A DNA stretch of 64,000 nt from Raineya sp. (GCA_025454915.1 JALONN010000009.1:205061-269060); one strand, 5' to 3'; positions 50,801 to 60,347 are shown, numbered from the stretch's first letter. Translations and numbers: made by a program. Notes: generated by a model not told the origin, from the letters alone.

Positions 50801-52492
50801 TTCTTTTTCACGTAATTCGAGTGTTCTGTCTTTTACCTGTTGCTCTAGGTTATCACGCATTTTTTCAAGCTCTTTCTGGCTACGCTCCATTTCTGTTTGG
50901 GCTAGAGCCAAGCTCTCCATATTATCTCTCATTACTTCTTCTTGAGCTTTCAACTGTTCAGTAACAAGCTGAGATTCTAAAAGGAGTACTTTTGTTTTTT
51001 CATTGTTTTTTACTGATGCAAGTGTTGAAGCAACGTTTTCTGATAATTTTTCAACGAAGGCTATCTCATAATCCTCAAAAGGTTTGAATGAAGCTATCTC
51101 CATAGCCCCATACACCTCTGTATTATCTAAAAGAGGTACTATTAACAAATGACGAGGTGTAGCATCTCCCAAACCAGAGCCAATTTGGATATAATCAGAT
51201 GGTATCTTATCTAAATGTAGAATATCTTTTTCTAAAACTGCTTGTCCTACAAGCCCCTGCCCTATTTCTACTCTTGTTTCTTGAAATTTGCGTCTATCAT
51301 AAGCAAAAGATGCTTTCAAATCCAAATAAACATTATTTTTATTATCTTCAACAAGTACAAATAAACCTCCTTGAGTGGCTTTTAAGTATTTTACAAGATT
51401 AGAGACAATATTATACCCCAAATCATTAATACTTTCGTAGTTGGAACGAAGGATATTGACAAACAAGTTAAAACCCTCGTTTGCCCAGTTACGTCTTCTA
51501 TCTTCTTCAGCTACTTTAAGTAAGTTTTCTCTCATACCTAATAAAGCATAACCCAGCACATCTTTCTGACTACGTACCTGATATGGATATTCAAATTTAC
51601 CTTCTCCAATATTTTTTGCAAATTCTGATGTCTTCTTAAGGTTGTTTACGAGCAGATTAATATTATTGGCTAAAATACCTATCTCATCCTTTCTATCATA
51701 TAATACTTTTTGGTTTACATCTCCCTCTGCTATTTCTTGTGTAATAACCGCCACTCTGTCCAATGGCTTGATAAATCTATTACTCAAATAAACATATCCT
51801 ACAATCAAGAATACTATTAAGATTAAAATAGTAAAGAAAATTAAGATTTGAATACCAGTTTGAGTACTTGTATATTCAGCGATGTACAGTGTTGTTAATT
51901 CGTTGTGTAGAGCCTGAATACCTTTTGTAGTTTCTACAAGGTTTACATAAGCCTTTTGAACTACTGGATTATCTATCTTTTCAAGTTTTTTACGAACGAC
52001 TGGAACGTCTTTTTCTAAAGTATCATTTACTTTTTGTGTTTGTGTTTGAGTTGTTTGAAGTAAGGTATCTAATTGAACAACCTCATTCATAATCACATTC
52101 AAATTCTTTTTATATCCTACCCAATCATCTTTCAATTTATTTAGTTTCAATAAAGCTTTTGTGTTTTTAGTTGCTTGTATAGATACTTCATTGGTAAGTA
52201 TAACGAGTGTTCTTCCTTGTGTTAAAATATCTAAGTGATCATCATAATCAAGTACAAGAGCATGCAATTCTTTCTTATTTTCTTTATCGCCTCCAATCAC
52301 AAGACCTGCTTTATAAGGGATTTGTCCTAAGACCTTTTCAGCTTTTCTTGAAATCTCCACACGAGCTGCATCTCTACGCAATGATGCTCCCGAAATATAT
52401 ACCAAAACATAGCTAAACAGTACTAAAACTATTGCTGAAAAGAAGAAGAAACCTGTAATAGCCTTGATGTTCCACGCTTTATTTTTACTCAT
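47897..52492 (-). CDS. Giant membrane PAS/GAF sensor without visible output domain
   Basis: 1531 residues. TM1 at about 13-35, an extracytoplasmic helical domain, TM2 at about 212-234, HAMP (about 235-290), GAF (about 350-500), a coiled coil (about 505-580), then several PAS domains (five or six, from about 585 to 1225), a second GAF (about 1235-1390) and a final PAS (about 1405-1531). The protein ends with GSALLTIER right after the last PAS; no His kinase H-box, HATPase, GGDEF or methyl-accepting domain is seen. No response regulator is adjacent. Confidence 0.88.
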   Translation of the reverse strand: MSKNKAWNIKAITGFFFFSAIVLVLFSYVLVYISGASLRRDAARVEISRKAEKVLGQIPYKAGLVIGGDKENKKELHALVLDYDDHLDILTQGRTLVILTNEVSIQATKNTKALLKLNKLKDDWVGYKKNLNVIMNEVVQLDTLLQTTQTQTQKVNDTLEKDVPVVRKKLEKIDNPVVQKAYVNLVETTKGIQALHNELTTLYIAEYTSTQTGIQILIFFTILILIVFLIVGYVYLSNRFIKPLDRVAVITQEIAEGDVNQKVLYDRKDEIGILANNINLLVNNLKKTSEFAKNIGEGKFEYPYQVRSQKDVLGYALLGMRENLLKVAEEDRRRNWANEGFNLFVNILRSNYESINDLGYNIVSNLVKYLKATQGGLFVLVEDNKNNVYLDLKASFAYDRRKFQETRVEIGQGLVGQAVLEKDILHLDKIPSDYIQIGSGLGDATPRHLLIVPLLDNTEVYGAMEIASFKPFEDYEIAFVEKLSENVASTLASVKNNEKTKVLLLESQLVTEQLKAQEEVMRDNMESLALAQTEMERSQKELEKMRDNLEQQVKDRTLELREKEAQLSEALQLASLAAWKLDVKNKFVLANEELYGLLKTNKELENGYRIPSKKFIENFVAEKDVELVNSKIAEAIKSHDPNYESSFEYQMKRQNGDIREVVISIKRIPEINSEKTAFVYGTMQDITRQKRIEEQIRIQRDALEKQQIEQQKFVAMVENATDFVIMMNPNQEIIYANKVGQQLFGADDYITKRLYLKNFFNDTNWQKVQSDVLPNVTQNGYWEGELEMINLKTQEIAYMSGNIVAIKNAQGEITAVATIMRDVTDKQKILHEMEESNIRMKTILDSTSDEIVSIDTHYNILSYNEKWASFMMEETGKHPEVGMNLLVDFQYTRQELSNILKEQFDKVFNEGAYSFVENYQKIEKQKIKVGGKEKEKDVVVGDFFFQRFYNPIYDTEGKKVGAVSFTQDISDQKKIEQTIQRSENRSKAIADSTSEAIIIHEKGYIKEVNTAFTQITGYQAEEVQEQYLFNIFDSETKAVSVINMQLGYDKSYEGVLLKKDGTEVQIEIHGRVVRFEEQRIRIFAIRDITAQKENQDALQKSKDVLQKIIDALPQSVFWKDRNSVFLGCNRRFLKLAGLDNLEDVVGKTDFEIWKNQEDAEYYVSVDKKVMDNNLPELDALQTRIQPNGQFSWIRVSKVPFHDTEGTVIGVIGTYQDVTDQKRNEENILASKERLRKQIETITLLGSQKLYEGGVKEYVEEINSSIASNLDIPRVSVWEFKEGSLRCIDLYDQEANTHTDGILIGQAEHPIFFEALYKQNYINANPAQIGEFTKELTPSYLSAGSVTSMLVYPIRIGTKLKGMLTCEHTRTPREWSIEEQSFITSMLDLVTLKIEETEKNTIEDNLERNHVITEQIIEKSKESILAVDENERIIVFNTKMQIIFQNLYGIDIRKGMNWFELFDSNEEDANKIRKDWYTAVEKQEPFETEQIFGLAERRSKLRYMIEPIIADGKVAGVAFYVRRGSALLTIER

Positions 52493-52596
52493 CGCTATAC
52501 ACTAAATTAAAATGAATTAAATAATTCCTAAGAATATAATTGTAACTATCAAATCTAATAGTTTTTTTTTTTACAAAAAAGAAAAATCTTATAACT

Positions 52597-52633
52597 AAAA
52601 AAAACACAAGAAAGCTTTTCTTGTGTTTTTTTT
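52597..52633 (-). terminator. Terminator after floA
   Basis: AAAACACAAGAAA/TTTCTTGTGTTTT hairpin with T run on minus. Confidence 0.85.
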
Positions 52634-52665
52634 GAATTATTTTAAATAAAAAGATTTTTCTATAT

Positions 52666-53640
52666 TTAATCACTATCTGATATGGTATCAGAGTTTCCTG
52701 AAATAGAATCTCTCATTTTTGTATCTGCAATGACATTCTTCATTTTGTAATAATCCATAATACCCAAGTTTCCAGATTTGAAAGCATCTGAAATGGCTTT
52801 AGGTATTTCTGCTTCTGCCTCAATTACTTTGGCTCTTGCTTCTTGAGCTTTTGCCTTCATTTCTTGCTCCAAAGCAACAGCCATTGCTCTACGTTCTTCG
52901 GCTTTAGCTTCAGCCACTTTCAAATCGGCAGCAGCTTTATCTATTTGTAATTTTGCACCAATATTCTCACCTACATCAATATCAGCAATATCAATAGAAA
53001 GGATTTTGAAGGCTGTTCCAGCATCTAAACCTCTGGAAAGTACCACTTTAGAGATTGCATCAGGGTTTTCGAGTACAGCTTGATGATCTGTAGCAGAACC
53101 AATAGATGTTACAATACCCTCTCCTACACGAGCTAGGATAGTCTCTTCACCAGCACCACCTACTAACTGCTCTAAGTTTGCTCTTACAGTAATACGAGCT
53201 TTTACAACAAGCTGAATACCATCTTTAGAAACAGCTGTTACATTGGGTGTATTGATAACACGAGGGTTTACTGACATCTGTACTGCATCAGATACATCAC
53301 GTCCAGCTAAGTCTATTGCTGTAGCTTGTCTGAAAGAAAGAGGTAAGCTAGCTTTATCAGCTGAAATCAAAGCTCTGATAACTCCTTGTACATTTCCTCC
53401 AGCAAGAAAGTGTGTTTCCAAATCATCTGCTGTTAGTTTCAAGCCTGCCTTATGAGCTGTAATTAATGATTCAACAATGGCTCTAGGTGGTACACGACGA
53501 ATACGCATGAAAATCAAGCGGAAAAGTCCAATCTGAACACCAGAAAAAAGGGCTGTTACCCATAAATTAACAGGAACAAAGTAGAGGAAAATGAAGAAGC
53601 CTACAATGCCTGCTCCTAAAAATATTAAAGTTTCATCCAT
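52666..53640 (-). CDS. floA: Flotillin-like protein FloA
   Basis: 324 residues. N-terminal membrane hairpin ([16 protein letters not shown]), SPFH domain ([35 protein letters not shown]) and Ala/Glu-rich coiled coil ([11 protein letters not shown]). Forms membrane microdomains. The Asp/Ser-rich end ([10 protein letters not shown]) is normal variation. Confidence 0.95.
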   Translation of the reverse strand: MDETLIFLGAGIVGFFIFLYFVPVNLWVTALFSGVQIGLFRLIFMRIRRVPPRAIVESLITAHKAGLKLTADDLETHFLAGGNVQGVIRALISADKASLPLSFRQATAIDLAGRDVSDAVQMSVNPRVINTPNVTAVSKDGIQLVVKARITVRANLEQLVGGAGEETILARVGEGIVTSIGSATDHQAVLENPDAISKVVLSRGLDAGTAFKILSIDIADIDVGENIGAKLQIDKAAADLKVAEAKAEERRAMAVALEQEMKAKAQEARAKVIEAEAEIPKAISDAFKSGNLGIMDYYKMKNVIADTKMRDSISGNSDTISDSD

Positions 53641-53775
53641 ATTTTTAATTTTTTTGAAAATCTATTATAAAAAGAAGATAAATCAAAATTTGAGTACTAA
53701 ATTCTTTTTCAGAAAACCAGCCAAAATCTTTGTTACCTAATTTTAATTGGTGTTTAAAAAAAATAAAGGATAAAA

Positions 53776-53990
53776 TTTGGTTTAATTCAAAAAAAACTTA
53801 TTATCTTTGCAAGAGAACTTAAACTCGTTAAATATTATGAACACACCTTTTGGTAATCCGTTTGGCTCTCCTTTTGGGAATAAATAGAGAGTCGCTTTTA
53901 GGCAGGCTTTACATATAAAGCTAGGTACAATTCGATTCGTCCTTGATAACGATAAACGGAAAGAGTATGCTCTAAGCATACTCTTTTTTT
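53776..53990 (+). ncRNA. Independent short transcript with 16-codon ORF
   Basis: Promoter TTTG (53776) and TATCTTTG (53802-53809); intrinsic terminator AGAGTATGCT/AGCATACTCT plus T run (53962-53990). The transcript is about 175 bases. It contains the ORF at 53837-53887. Not on the same strand as pheS or floA, so it is not their leader. It could be a small regulatory RNA (6S-like size) or a dual RNA. Confidence 0.65.
53837..53887 (+). CDS. 16-residue PFG-repeat peptide ORF
   Basis: ATG to TAG encoding MNTPFGNPFGSPFGNK: three PFG units. It lies inside the short transcript described at 53776. Too short for statistical support; the repeat and the position after a strong promoter are the only arguments. 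Confidence 0.4.
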   Translation: MNTPFGNPFGSPFGNK

Positions 53991-54003
53991 ATTTTAACTT
54001 TAT

Positions 54004-55032
54004 TTATACCAAACCTTCAAATTGTCTAAGGAAACGAACATCATTTTCTGTGAATAGCCTCAAATCTTTGATTTGATATTTGAGCATTGTAATTCTTTCT
54101 AAGCCCATACCAAAGGCAAAACCTGTATATTTCTGTGAGTCAATGCCACAATTATCAAATACATTGGGGTCTATCATACCAGAGCCACCAATCTCTACCC
54201 AACCAGATTGCTTACAGACATTACAGCCTTTTCCTTTGCAAATTAAACATGAAATATCAATTTCGGCACTTGGCTCAGTAAAAGGAAAATAAGATGGACG
54301 GAAGCGAATTTTAGTTTCTGCTCCAAACATTTCTTTTACAAAGTGATACAAGGTTTGTTTTAAATCTGCAAAACTCACATTTTCATCTATAAAAAAACCC
54401 TCTATTTGGTGGAAAATACAATGAGCTCTTGCAGAAATGGCTTCGTTTCTGAACACTCTACCAACCGAAAAAGTACGCATCGGAGGTTTTTGAGTACTCA
54501 TCACACGAATCTGTACAGATGAAGTATGGGTACGCAAAGCTATATCAGGATTTTTTTCTAAGAAAAAAGTATCCTGCATTTCTCTAGCAGGGTGATTTTC
54601 AGGGAAATTCAAACCCGTAAAATTATGAAAATCGTCTTCAATCTCAGGTCCTTCTGACTGGCTGAAACCCATTCTTTCAAATATTTGAACAATTCTATTT
54701 TTTACAATTGTAAGAGGATGAGCATTACCTTGCTCATAAGGAATTACAGGCAATGTCAAATCTATTTTTGCTTCTACACTGGTAGGCGTATTTTCAAAAT
54801 ATTCTTGACGTTCTTTGAATTTCCCTTCTGCCAATTGTTTAAGTTTATTGACCTCCATCCCAAAAGCCTTACGGTCTTGGGGTTCAATATTTTTCATTTC
54901 TTCCATTAAGGCTGGTATTCTGCCTTTTTTGGCAATAAAATCTAATCTGAAAGCCTCTAAAGAATCTTTGGTTTCTATGTTATAATTTTGTACTTCTTCT
55001 GTGAGTTGGTTTATTTGGTCAAAAAGATTCAT
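54004..55032 (-). CDS. pheS: Phenylalanyl-tRNA synthetase alpha subunit
   Basis: 342 residues from MNLFDQINQL; the Met three codons earlier is an alternative. Class II signature: FRNEAISARAHCIFHQIEGF (motif 2), GFAFGMGLERITML (motif 3) and an N-terminal coiled coil. It also has a Cys cluster (CLICKGKGCNVCKQ) as in Bacteroidota PheS. Confidence 0.97.
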   Translation of the reverse strand: MNLFDQINQLTEEVQNYNIETKDSLEAFRLDFIAKKGRIPALMEEMKNIEPQDRKAFGMEVNKLKQLAEGKFKERQEYFENTPTSVEAKIDLTLPVIPYEQGNAHPLTIVKNRIVQIFERMGFSQSEGPEIEDDFHNFTGLNFPENHPAREMQDTFFLEKNPDIALRTHTSSVQIRVMSTQKPPMRTFSVGRVFRNEAISARAHCIFHQIEGFFIDENVSFADLKQTLYHFVKEMFGAETKIRFRPSYFPFTEPSAEIDISCLICKGKGCNVCKQSGWVEIGGSGMIDPNVFDNCGIDSQKYTGFAFGMGLERITMLKYQIKDLRLFTENDVRFLRQFEGLV

Positions 55033-55131
55033 AACTATCAATAAGTTGTATCAAAAAAATCTTAAATTTTCATTTTGCAATTTTACTAAAAAAATGTTTA
55101 TTTGTTTGTAGAAAACTCAAACTTTAGTTTT

Positions 55132-56082
55132 ATGAAAACTTTATTATCTCTTTTTTTAGTCTTGTTTTTCACAATAGATGTTTTTTGTCAGGGATGTAGT
55201 GATGCCGGTTTTTGCACAATGGGAGCTATGCGACCAGACCAACATCGAAGTAAATTCATCAACCTAAAACTCAATTCTCTTGAATTTACTCAACATTTAG
55301 GCTTTACAAAATTTGGCGACTATTTACTTTCTTGGATTGCTGATGTTGATTTTCGTATAAACCCTAAAACAACCGTTCATCTCAAACTTCCTTATACTTA
55401 TGTTTTCAATAAGATGCCCTCTGTACATGGTATTGGAGATATCTCATTGAGTGGAACACGCATTTTTGTACAAAAAGAGAATTTACAAGTAGCAGGTACA
55501 TTTGGAGGAAAAATCCCCACCAATGGGAATAATTTAACACATAATGGGCTTCCTTTACCCAGTTATTATCAAACTAGTCTAGGTACTTACGATTTGGTTG
55601 CAGGAGTTGGGGTTAATGTACACAACTGGCTTTTTTCAACAGGCTATCAAATGTCTTTAAATTCAACAAAAAATCAATTTTTAAATTTTAATGATAATGG
55701 AGTAATTCGTAATTCTTTTGATGGAACAGAGTTTTTTGATGAGGCTAAAGCCTATGCTAATTCTAAAGAATTAAAACGTAAACCTGATGTAATGTTTCGT
55801 ATTGAGCGAAATTTTAGAGTAGGCAGAATAAGTGCTAATCTAGGGCTTTTAAATATTTACAGGTTAGCCAATGATGAGGTTACCAATTTTCAAGGAAAAA
55901 GAATAGAAATTTTAAATAGCAAAGGACTTACCATTAGTGGTATTATGGGTGCAAGCTATCGTTTTTCTGCACATTCTGCTATTAAAGTACTTTTTGGGCG
56001 AAAACTAACAACAAAAGATAAAAGTCCTGATGGTTTGAGCAGAGAGTATGTCAATAACATCAGCTACGAAATCAGGTTTTAA
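55132..56082 (+). CDS. Exported beta-barrel-like protein with conserved Cys motif
   Basis: 316 residues from MKTLLSLFL; signal peptide ends CQG. The mature N-terminus GCSDAGFCTMGAMRPDQ is a motif seen in Bacteroidota exported proteins near redox genes. The rest is beta-rich with alternating hydrophobics and a C-terminal strand ISYEIRF typical of outer-membrane barrels. Confidence 0.65.
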   Translation: MKTLLSLFLVLFFTIDVFCQGCSDAGFCTMGAMRPDQHRSKFINLKLNSLEFTQHLGFTKFGDYLLSWIADVDFRINPKTTVHLKLPYTYVFNKMPSVHGIGDISLSGTRIFVQKENLQVAGTFGGKIPTNGNNLTHNGLPLPSYYQTSLGTYDLVAGVGVNVHNWLFSTGYQMSLNSTKNQFLNFNDNGVIRNSFDGTEFFDEAKAYANSKELKRKPDVMFRIERNFRVGRISANLGLLNIYRLANDEVTNFQGKRIEILNSKGLTISGIMGASYRFSAHSAIKVLFGRKLTTKDKSPDGLSREYVNNISYEIRF

Positions 56083-56089
56083 ATATTTT

Positions 56090-57010
56090 ATGACACAAAT
56101 AAATTTAGACGATTTTCGAAAACCCATTATAGATGAAAAAGATGAAAATTTCAACTATGATGATGGGTTAAATATCAATTACAATCGTATCCCATTATTT
56201 TATAAAGACACTCCTTTTACAGGCTCAACAATTAATCAGGAAGATGAAACTTACCGAGTTACTGAATATGTAAATGGTTTGATGGAAGGTAGAAATTGCT
56301 TTTTTTCAGAAAATATACTCCTCTCCGAGATTTTTTATGACTATGGTTATGAAACACATGGAAAATCATGGTATAACAATGGTAATCAGGAATCTGTCTG
56401 GGAACGATACACATCCAAAATATGGGATGAGCATGGTTCTTTGTTTTATGAAAAATATGTAGAACCTGATACAGAAGCATCAGAAGAGCTATTTTATTTT
56501 GCTGATGGGAATTTAAAGTTTAAGAAAATTTTCAATTCGCAAGTTACTGTAAGTGAATACTATACCCCTACCCAAGAAAGTATATTTATACGTAAACAAT
56601 ATTTCCATACTTCACCTATTTTGGAAGAGATTTCTTATAACTATGATATTCTTGAAAAATGGTATTTCAATATTCTTGATTATGAAAACCAAAGCCTTGA
56701 TATAGAACATTTTCCAAATGAAGTAAATGCTCGAATCCACTTGATTTGGATGTGGTTTTGGGAGGTTTTTGATAAAGATAAAAATCTATTTATCAGTATT
56801 CTATACAGACTCTTGCAACATCCACAAAATAGTGTGGTAGAGCGATGTATTAGTATTATTGCTTATCAAAAATTTTTAGAGGCTGTTCAAAATTTTCACT
56901 CTCAATTCTCAAACAAAGATTTTGATTTTTCGTCTATAGTTTTGAGAGTCCAAGAACAACAAAAAGCTTTAGATAAACGTGATCCCGATAGGAAAACCAA
57001 AATATTTTAA
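56090..57010 (+). CDS. MORN/YwqK-like protein
   Basis: 306 residues from MTQINLDDF; the upstream Met at 56048 overlaps the preceding gene. MORN-like repeats in the first half (VTEYVNGLMEGRNCFFSEN, HGKSWYNNGNQES) as in YwqK-type antitoxin or immunity proteins, then a helical C-terminal part. Co-oriented with the 122-residue gene. An immunity role is possible, but no toxin is visible nearby. Confidence 0.6.
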   Translation: MTQINLDDFRKPIIDEKDENFNYDDGLNINYNRIPLFYKDTPFTGSTINQEDETYRVTEYVNGLMEGRNCFFSENILLSEIFYDYGYETHGKSWYNNGNQESVWERYTSKIWDEHGSLFYEKYVEPDTEASEELFYFADGNLKFKKIFNSQVTVSEYYTPTQESIFIRKQYFHTSPILEEISYNYDILEKWYFNILDYENQSLDIEHFPNEVNARIHLIWMWFWEVFDKDKNLFISILYRLLQHPQNSVVERCISIIAYQKFLEAVQNFHSQFSNKDFDFSSIVLRVQEQQKALDKRDPDRKTKIF

Positions 57011-57012
57011 AA

Positions 57013-57381
57013 ATGAAAATCCAGCCTTTCATCTTAGAAAGAAAACTGTCAGTTTTTGATGACAGAGAGCCTGATGACTGGTATCAGAAAATTGTTTTAT
57101 TACCTGAAAATAGCTTATTTGACTTTTGTCTAGCAGAACTCATATCTTTTGATACTCTTTCTCAACAACTTGGTTCAGATATTTTTGACTATCTAAAGGT
57201 TTATTACAAAAATTTATATATTCCTTTAAAAGGAAGTGATAGCCTAAGCTTACACTTCTATATACGTTTGGACAAAGTAACTCTCCAAAACTTTCTTGTT
57301 ATAGTTAGTTTTGGAGAATTTCAACCTGCAAGATATAAAGTTCATTTAGAAGGTATTTGGCTTCTAGCTGGAGACAGATAG
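57013..57381 (+). CDS. Hypothetical protein
   Basis: 122 residues, soluble, alpha/beta. Follows the MORN-like gene by 2 bases, so it is translated with it. No family recognised. Confidence 0.55.
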   Translation: MKIQPFILERKLSVFDDREPDDWYQKIVLLPENSLFDFCLAELISFDTLSQQLGSDIFDYLKVYYKNLYIPLKGSDSLSLHFYIRLDKVTLQNFLVIVSFGEFQPARYKVHLEGIWLLAGDR

Positions 57382-58410
57382 CTATTTTTTTACACTTACT
57401 GTAAAATGTTTCCAATAGGTTTTAATAATTACTGAAAATGGTACTGGTTTTATTCCATTTTTGATGTTTTCAATAGCAATATGCCCAATAATACGCCAAT
57501 GGCGAATCAGATCACGATAGGCTTTAAAAACTGTATAGGAGATGTCATAAATATGCCCTGGTTCAGAGCTTACACCATTTAACTCTAAAATTTTAATATT
57601 CTTCCCTTCATATAAATCTTCTATACTTTTAACCCTCATGTCAAACCTTCCATAATAAAAACCATCTATAGATGCAGCTATTTTATCAAAAACTTCGTGT
57701 ACTTGATTGTTAATAAAATGGTTATAATTGATAAATCGAGTACCTTTACAATGATTCCCAATAGGTTCCAGTAATACTTTTTCATTTTTTTGAGGAATCA
57801 TATTCATCAATTCTGTTTTTTCTTCCCAAAGACGAGGTATCTGCATCTGGCTTCTGGGGTCTTTTTCCATCAGTTTAGCAACTGTTGAAGCACCATCACC
57901 CACCACTGAAAGGAACTCTTTACCTGTGAGTGATGTTACCTGCCCTTTTGTAGAATTAGGCATTCTATTGTATAAAACTCCTAATTCTACTTCAAAAGAA
58001 ATATATTCCTGAATAATATATGGATTGGGATTGGCTGAATGATACTCTTCTAGTTCGCTTAGACTTGTTATTTTAGCCACATGAAATCCTCTTTCGCCTA
58101 CATTGGGTTTTGCAATAACTGGAAATTCAATCTGCTCTTTCTCTAATGTATTCTGAACATCTTCAAAAGATAGATTTTCAATGTATAAATATTTTGGTAG
58201 ATAGTTTTTATCTATTTTATCCAAAATATCTCTTTTACTTTCCCCAAAGAAGCCTCCCAGTTCTATACCAGGGTTTACGACACTAAAATATGCGAAAGAA
58301 CGTGTACGTAAAGACCAATACGCCCAGTAGGGCAACATGGGCAGGTAAAATGCCCACCAAGTCCAATATTCAAACTTTAGTATTTTAACCAAAAACAGGG
58401 GTAAACGCAT
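57382..58410 (-). CDS. ATP-grasp ligase-like protein
   Basis: 342 residues. Hydrophobic N-terminus (about 14-45), then ATP-grasp domain: FPVIAKPNVGERGFHVAKI (ATP lysine and loop), YIIQEYISFEVELGV, YYGRFDMRV, ILELNGVSSEPGH (Mg-binding acids). D-Ala-D-Ala ligase-like fold; forms amide bonds from carboxylates and ATP. Substrate unknown. Adjacent DoxX gene 5 bases upstream suggests one unit. Confidence 0.82.
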   Translation of the reverse strand: MRLPLFLVKILKFEYWTWWAFYLPMLPYWAYWSLRTRSFAYFSVVNPGIELGGFFGESKRDILDKIDKNYLPKYLYIENLSFEDVQNTLEKEQIEFPVIAKPNVGERGFHVAKITSLSELEEYHSANPNPYIIQEYISFEVELGVLYNRMPNSTKGQVTSLTGKEFLSVVGDGASTVAKLMEKDPRSQMQIPRLWEEKTELMNMIPQKNEKVLLEPIGNHCKGTRFINYNHFINNQVHEVFDKIAASIDGFYYGRFDMRVKSIEDLYEGKNIKILELNGVSSEPGHIYDISYTVFKAYRDLIRHWRIIGHIAIENIKNGIKPVPFSVIIKTYWKHFTVSVKK

Positions 58411-58415
58411 TATAG

Positions 58416-58808
58416 CTAAGTCTTTAATTTGCTTTTAATAATGAGGAGTATTTTTTCTTTCTCTAATAAAAGTAAAATACCTGAACTCAAAAGTACAACA
58501 AAAGCTAAAATAAACAAATAACCACCATCTCCCTGCACTTCTATACCTAAAAGAAATATATGAGAAGCAATTGCTCCTAACATAATACCTGCTCCCAGAA
58601 AAGCTCCTATATATCTTACAGAAGGAATTAAGAGAAGTATAGAGGCTATCAGTTCTGCTATACCTGTACCTATCCTACCCCACGGCTCCATACCTACAGT
58701 TGTAAAAATATATACACTTTCAGGATTTGCTGTAAATTTAAAATAAAGGGTTTGGAGCATAATAATGGCTGCTACCAAAGAAAGTACCCAAGGCAAGAAT
58801 TTTTTCAT
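58416..58808 (-). CDS. DoxX-family membrane protein
   Basis: 130 residues with four hydrophobic segments. Pattern IGTGIAELIASILLL is typical of the DoxX family of membrane subunits or redox-linked proteins. Confidence 0.8.
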   Translation of the reverse strand: MKKFLPWVLSLVAAIIMLQTLYFKFTANPESVYIFTTVGMEPWGRIGTGIAELIASILLLIPSVRYIGAFLGAGIMLGAIASHIFLLGIEVQGDGGYLFILAFVVLLSSGILLLLEKEKILLIIKSKLKT

Positions 58809-58828
58809 AAAATTGAAGATTTTAAAGC

Positions 58829-59296
58829 TTATCTATATACATTTTGCCAGTTTTTATCGGCTTTTGTTTTCAGATTGGTTTCATCGTCATTCCAATCGTC
58901 TAAGGTGTTGCTAAAAAAATCTTTATAGAACAAAAATAATCGTCCGTTTTTTACCTTGTAATTCTTGACATCAACTTCTACTTTTGTTCCTTTTGCTCCC
59001 ATCGCATAAGCACACCAACCACCATAAGCAGGCTCATATTTAGATGGATTTGTTTTGAAGGCTGATAAATTAGCCTGAGAGCTAAAATAATATACAACTC
59101 CCTGATAAAAAGTACTATACTTAGAATCTCCCTTTATGGGTTTTGTGAGAGTGAAATAACTCACTACATCATAACCCTCTAAAGCCAAACTGTTTTTTGA
59201 AACATTATAATGTTTCTTTCTTTTTGCTGTTTCATCTTGAGCTTTCACACTATTTACAGCCGTTAATAGCATGATGATTAATAAAATATTCTTCAT
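58829..59296 (-). CDS. Exported YHS-domain protein
   Basis: 155 residues. Signal peptide (ends VKAQD), YHS-type domain (LEGYDVVSYFTLTKPIKGDS, YYFSSQANLSAFKTNPSKY, GGWCAYAMG). YHS domains bind metal or redox cofactors. 20 bases upstream of the DoxX gene. Confidence 0.85.
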   Translation of the reverse strand: MKNILLIIMLLTAVNSVKAQDETAKRKKHYNVSKNSLALEGYDVVSYFTLTKPIKGDSKYSTFYQGVVYYFSSQANLSAFKTNPSKYEPAYGGWCAYAMGAKGTKVEVDVKNYKVKNGRLFLFYKDFFSNTLDDWNDDETNLKTKADKNWQNVYR

Positions 59297-59384
59297 AATT
59301 TTGTTTTTTTAACAAAATTATGGCTTTATCAAATTCTTTTTTGTCAGCTATCCGACATTATTGAAGATTTTTTAGTTATTTTTA

Positions 59385-60347
59385 TTAGAAACGAAAACCA
59401 AGATTTATACTATACTCATTGTAAGTGTTTTTGTAAATAGTCTTATAAATATACGATTGTGAATGATCATATAACCACTCTAAGGTTGCAAAAAAATTGG
59501 GCTTATTTATCCCAGTTATAAATTTTGCTCTATAACCTATATTCATATTTGTAGTAAGCTCCTTGTTATCAGATGTTGCAAGTTGTTGTACATCACCACC
59601 TGTACCCATATAAAAAGAAGGTGTAAAAAAGTAAAAACCATTATTCCATATAAAATTATGAGCATAACCAGGTTTGAATTGAAATGATATAAGTTGTAAC
59701 TTACTAATTGTATTACCTGTAAGATGGTATTTGCTTTTTTGAATTGGTATGATACTTTCTGATGAATTTATAATTTTGTATGATGGTGTTAGCATTAAGA
59801 TAAATGAACCAACACTCTTTTTTTGTAACATTTGTTGGCTATTTGCAGCAATATAAGAAAACTTTTTGCCATTAAATATATGATAAATATGTACTCCTGC
59901 CGTAATTTTACGAAGGTCATTTCTATTACTATACATCATCATACTGTTTTCTTCACGCATGAGTAATCCTTTATTATAACTCAAAAAACCTGTTCCTCCC
60001 CACTTATTTTTAAAATGGGATAAGAAAAAAGAAAAAGCACGAATATTTGTTTCTTTTCTGCTTAATTTAGCTGTTTGTGGTATTGTAATATCCCCATATA
60101 AAGTTATTTTTTTTAGTCCTAGTATAAAGCCTAAAAAAGCAGATGAGTTTGGAGACAGACTTATCTGATGTTCTTTATTTTCTTTGATAGGTGTAAAACT
60201 AATTTTTCTTGAGAAACCACCAGTATAAAGTTGTATATACTTCTTTTTTTCAAAAGTACCTATGTATGCTGTATCTGTTTGTGCAAATACGTTTGTTATT
60301 AGGTTATGCAAAACAAATACCGTAATAAATATATGTATTTTTTTCAT
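59385..60347 (-). CDS. DUF4421-like exported protein, outer-membrane barrel type
   Basis: 320 residues. Signal peptide ends VFAQ; beta-rich throughout (SPNSSAFLGFILGLKKITLY) and a C-terminal strand EYSINLGFRF. Layout fits DUF4421. Its start overlaps the Crp/Fnr stop (ATGA). Confidence 0.65.
   Translation of the reverse strand: MKKIHIFITVFVLHNLITNVFAQTDTAYIGTFEKKKYIQLYTGGFSRKISFTPIKENKEHQISLSPNSSAFLGFILGLKKITLYGDITIPQTAKLSRKETNIRAFSFFLSHFKNKWGGTGFLSYNKGLLMREENSMMMYSNRNDLRKITAGVHIYHIFNGKKFSYIAANSQQMLQKKSVGSFILMLTPSYKIINSSESIIPIQKSKYHLTGNTISKLQLISFQFKPGYAHNFIWNNGFYFFTPSFYMGTGGDVQQLATSDNKELTTNMNIGYRAKFITGINKPNFFATLEWLYDHSQSYIYKTIYKNTYNEYSINLGFRF

Noticed and set aside
52485..52673. 62-residue minus-strand frame between the sensor and floA
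   Set aside because: It reads through a terminator hairpin and AT-rich DNA and consists of Phe/Lys runs.
53776..53990. Leader or attenuator of pheS
   Set aside because: The transcript is on plus, convergent with pheS, and contains too few Phe codons in a suitable arrangement.
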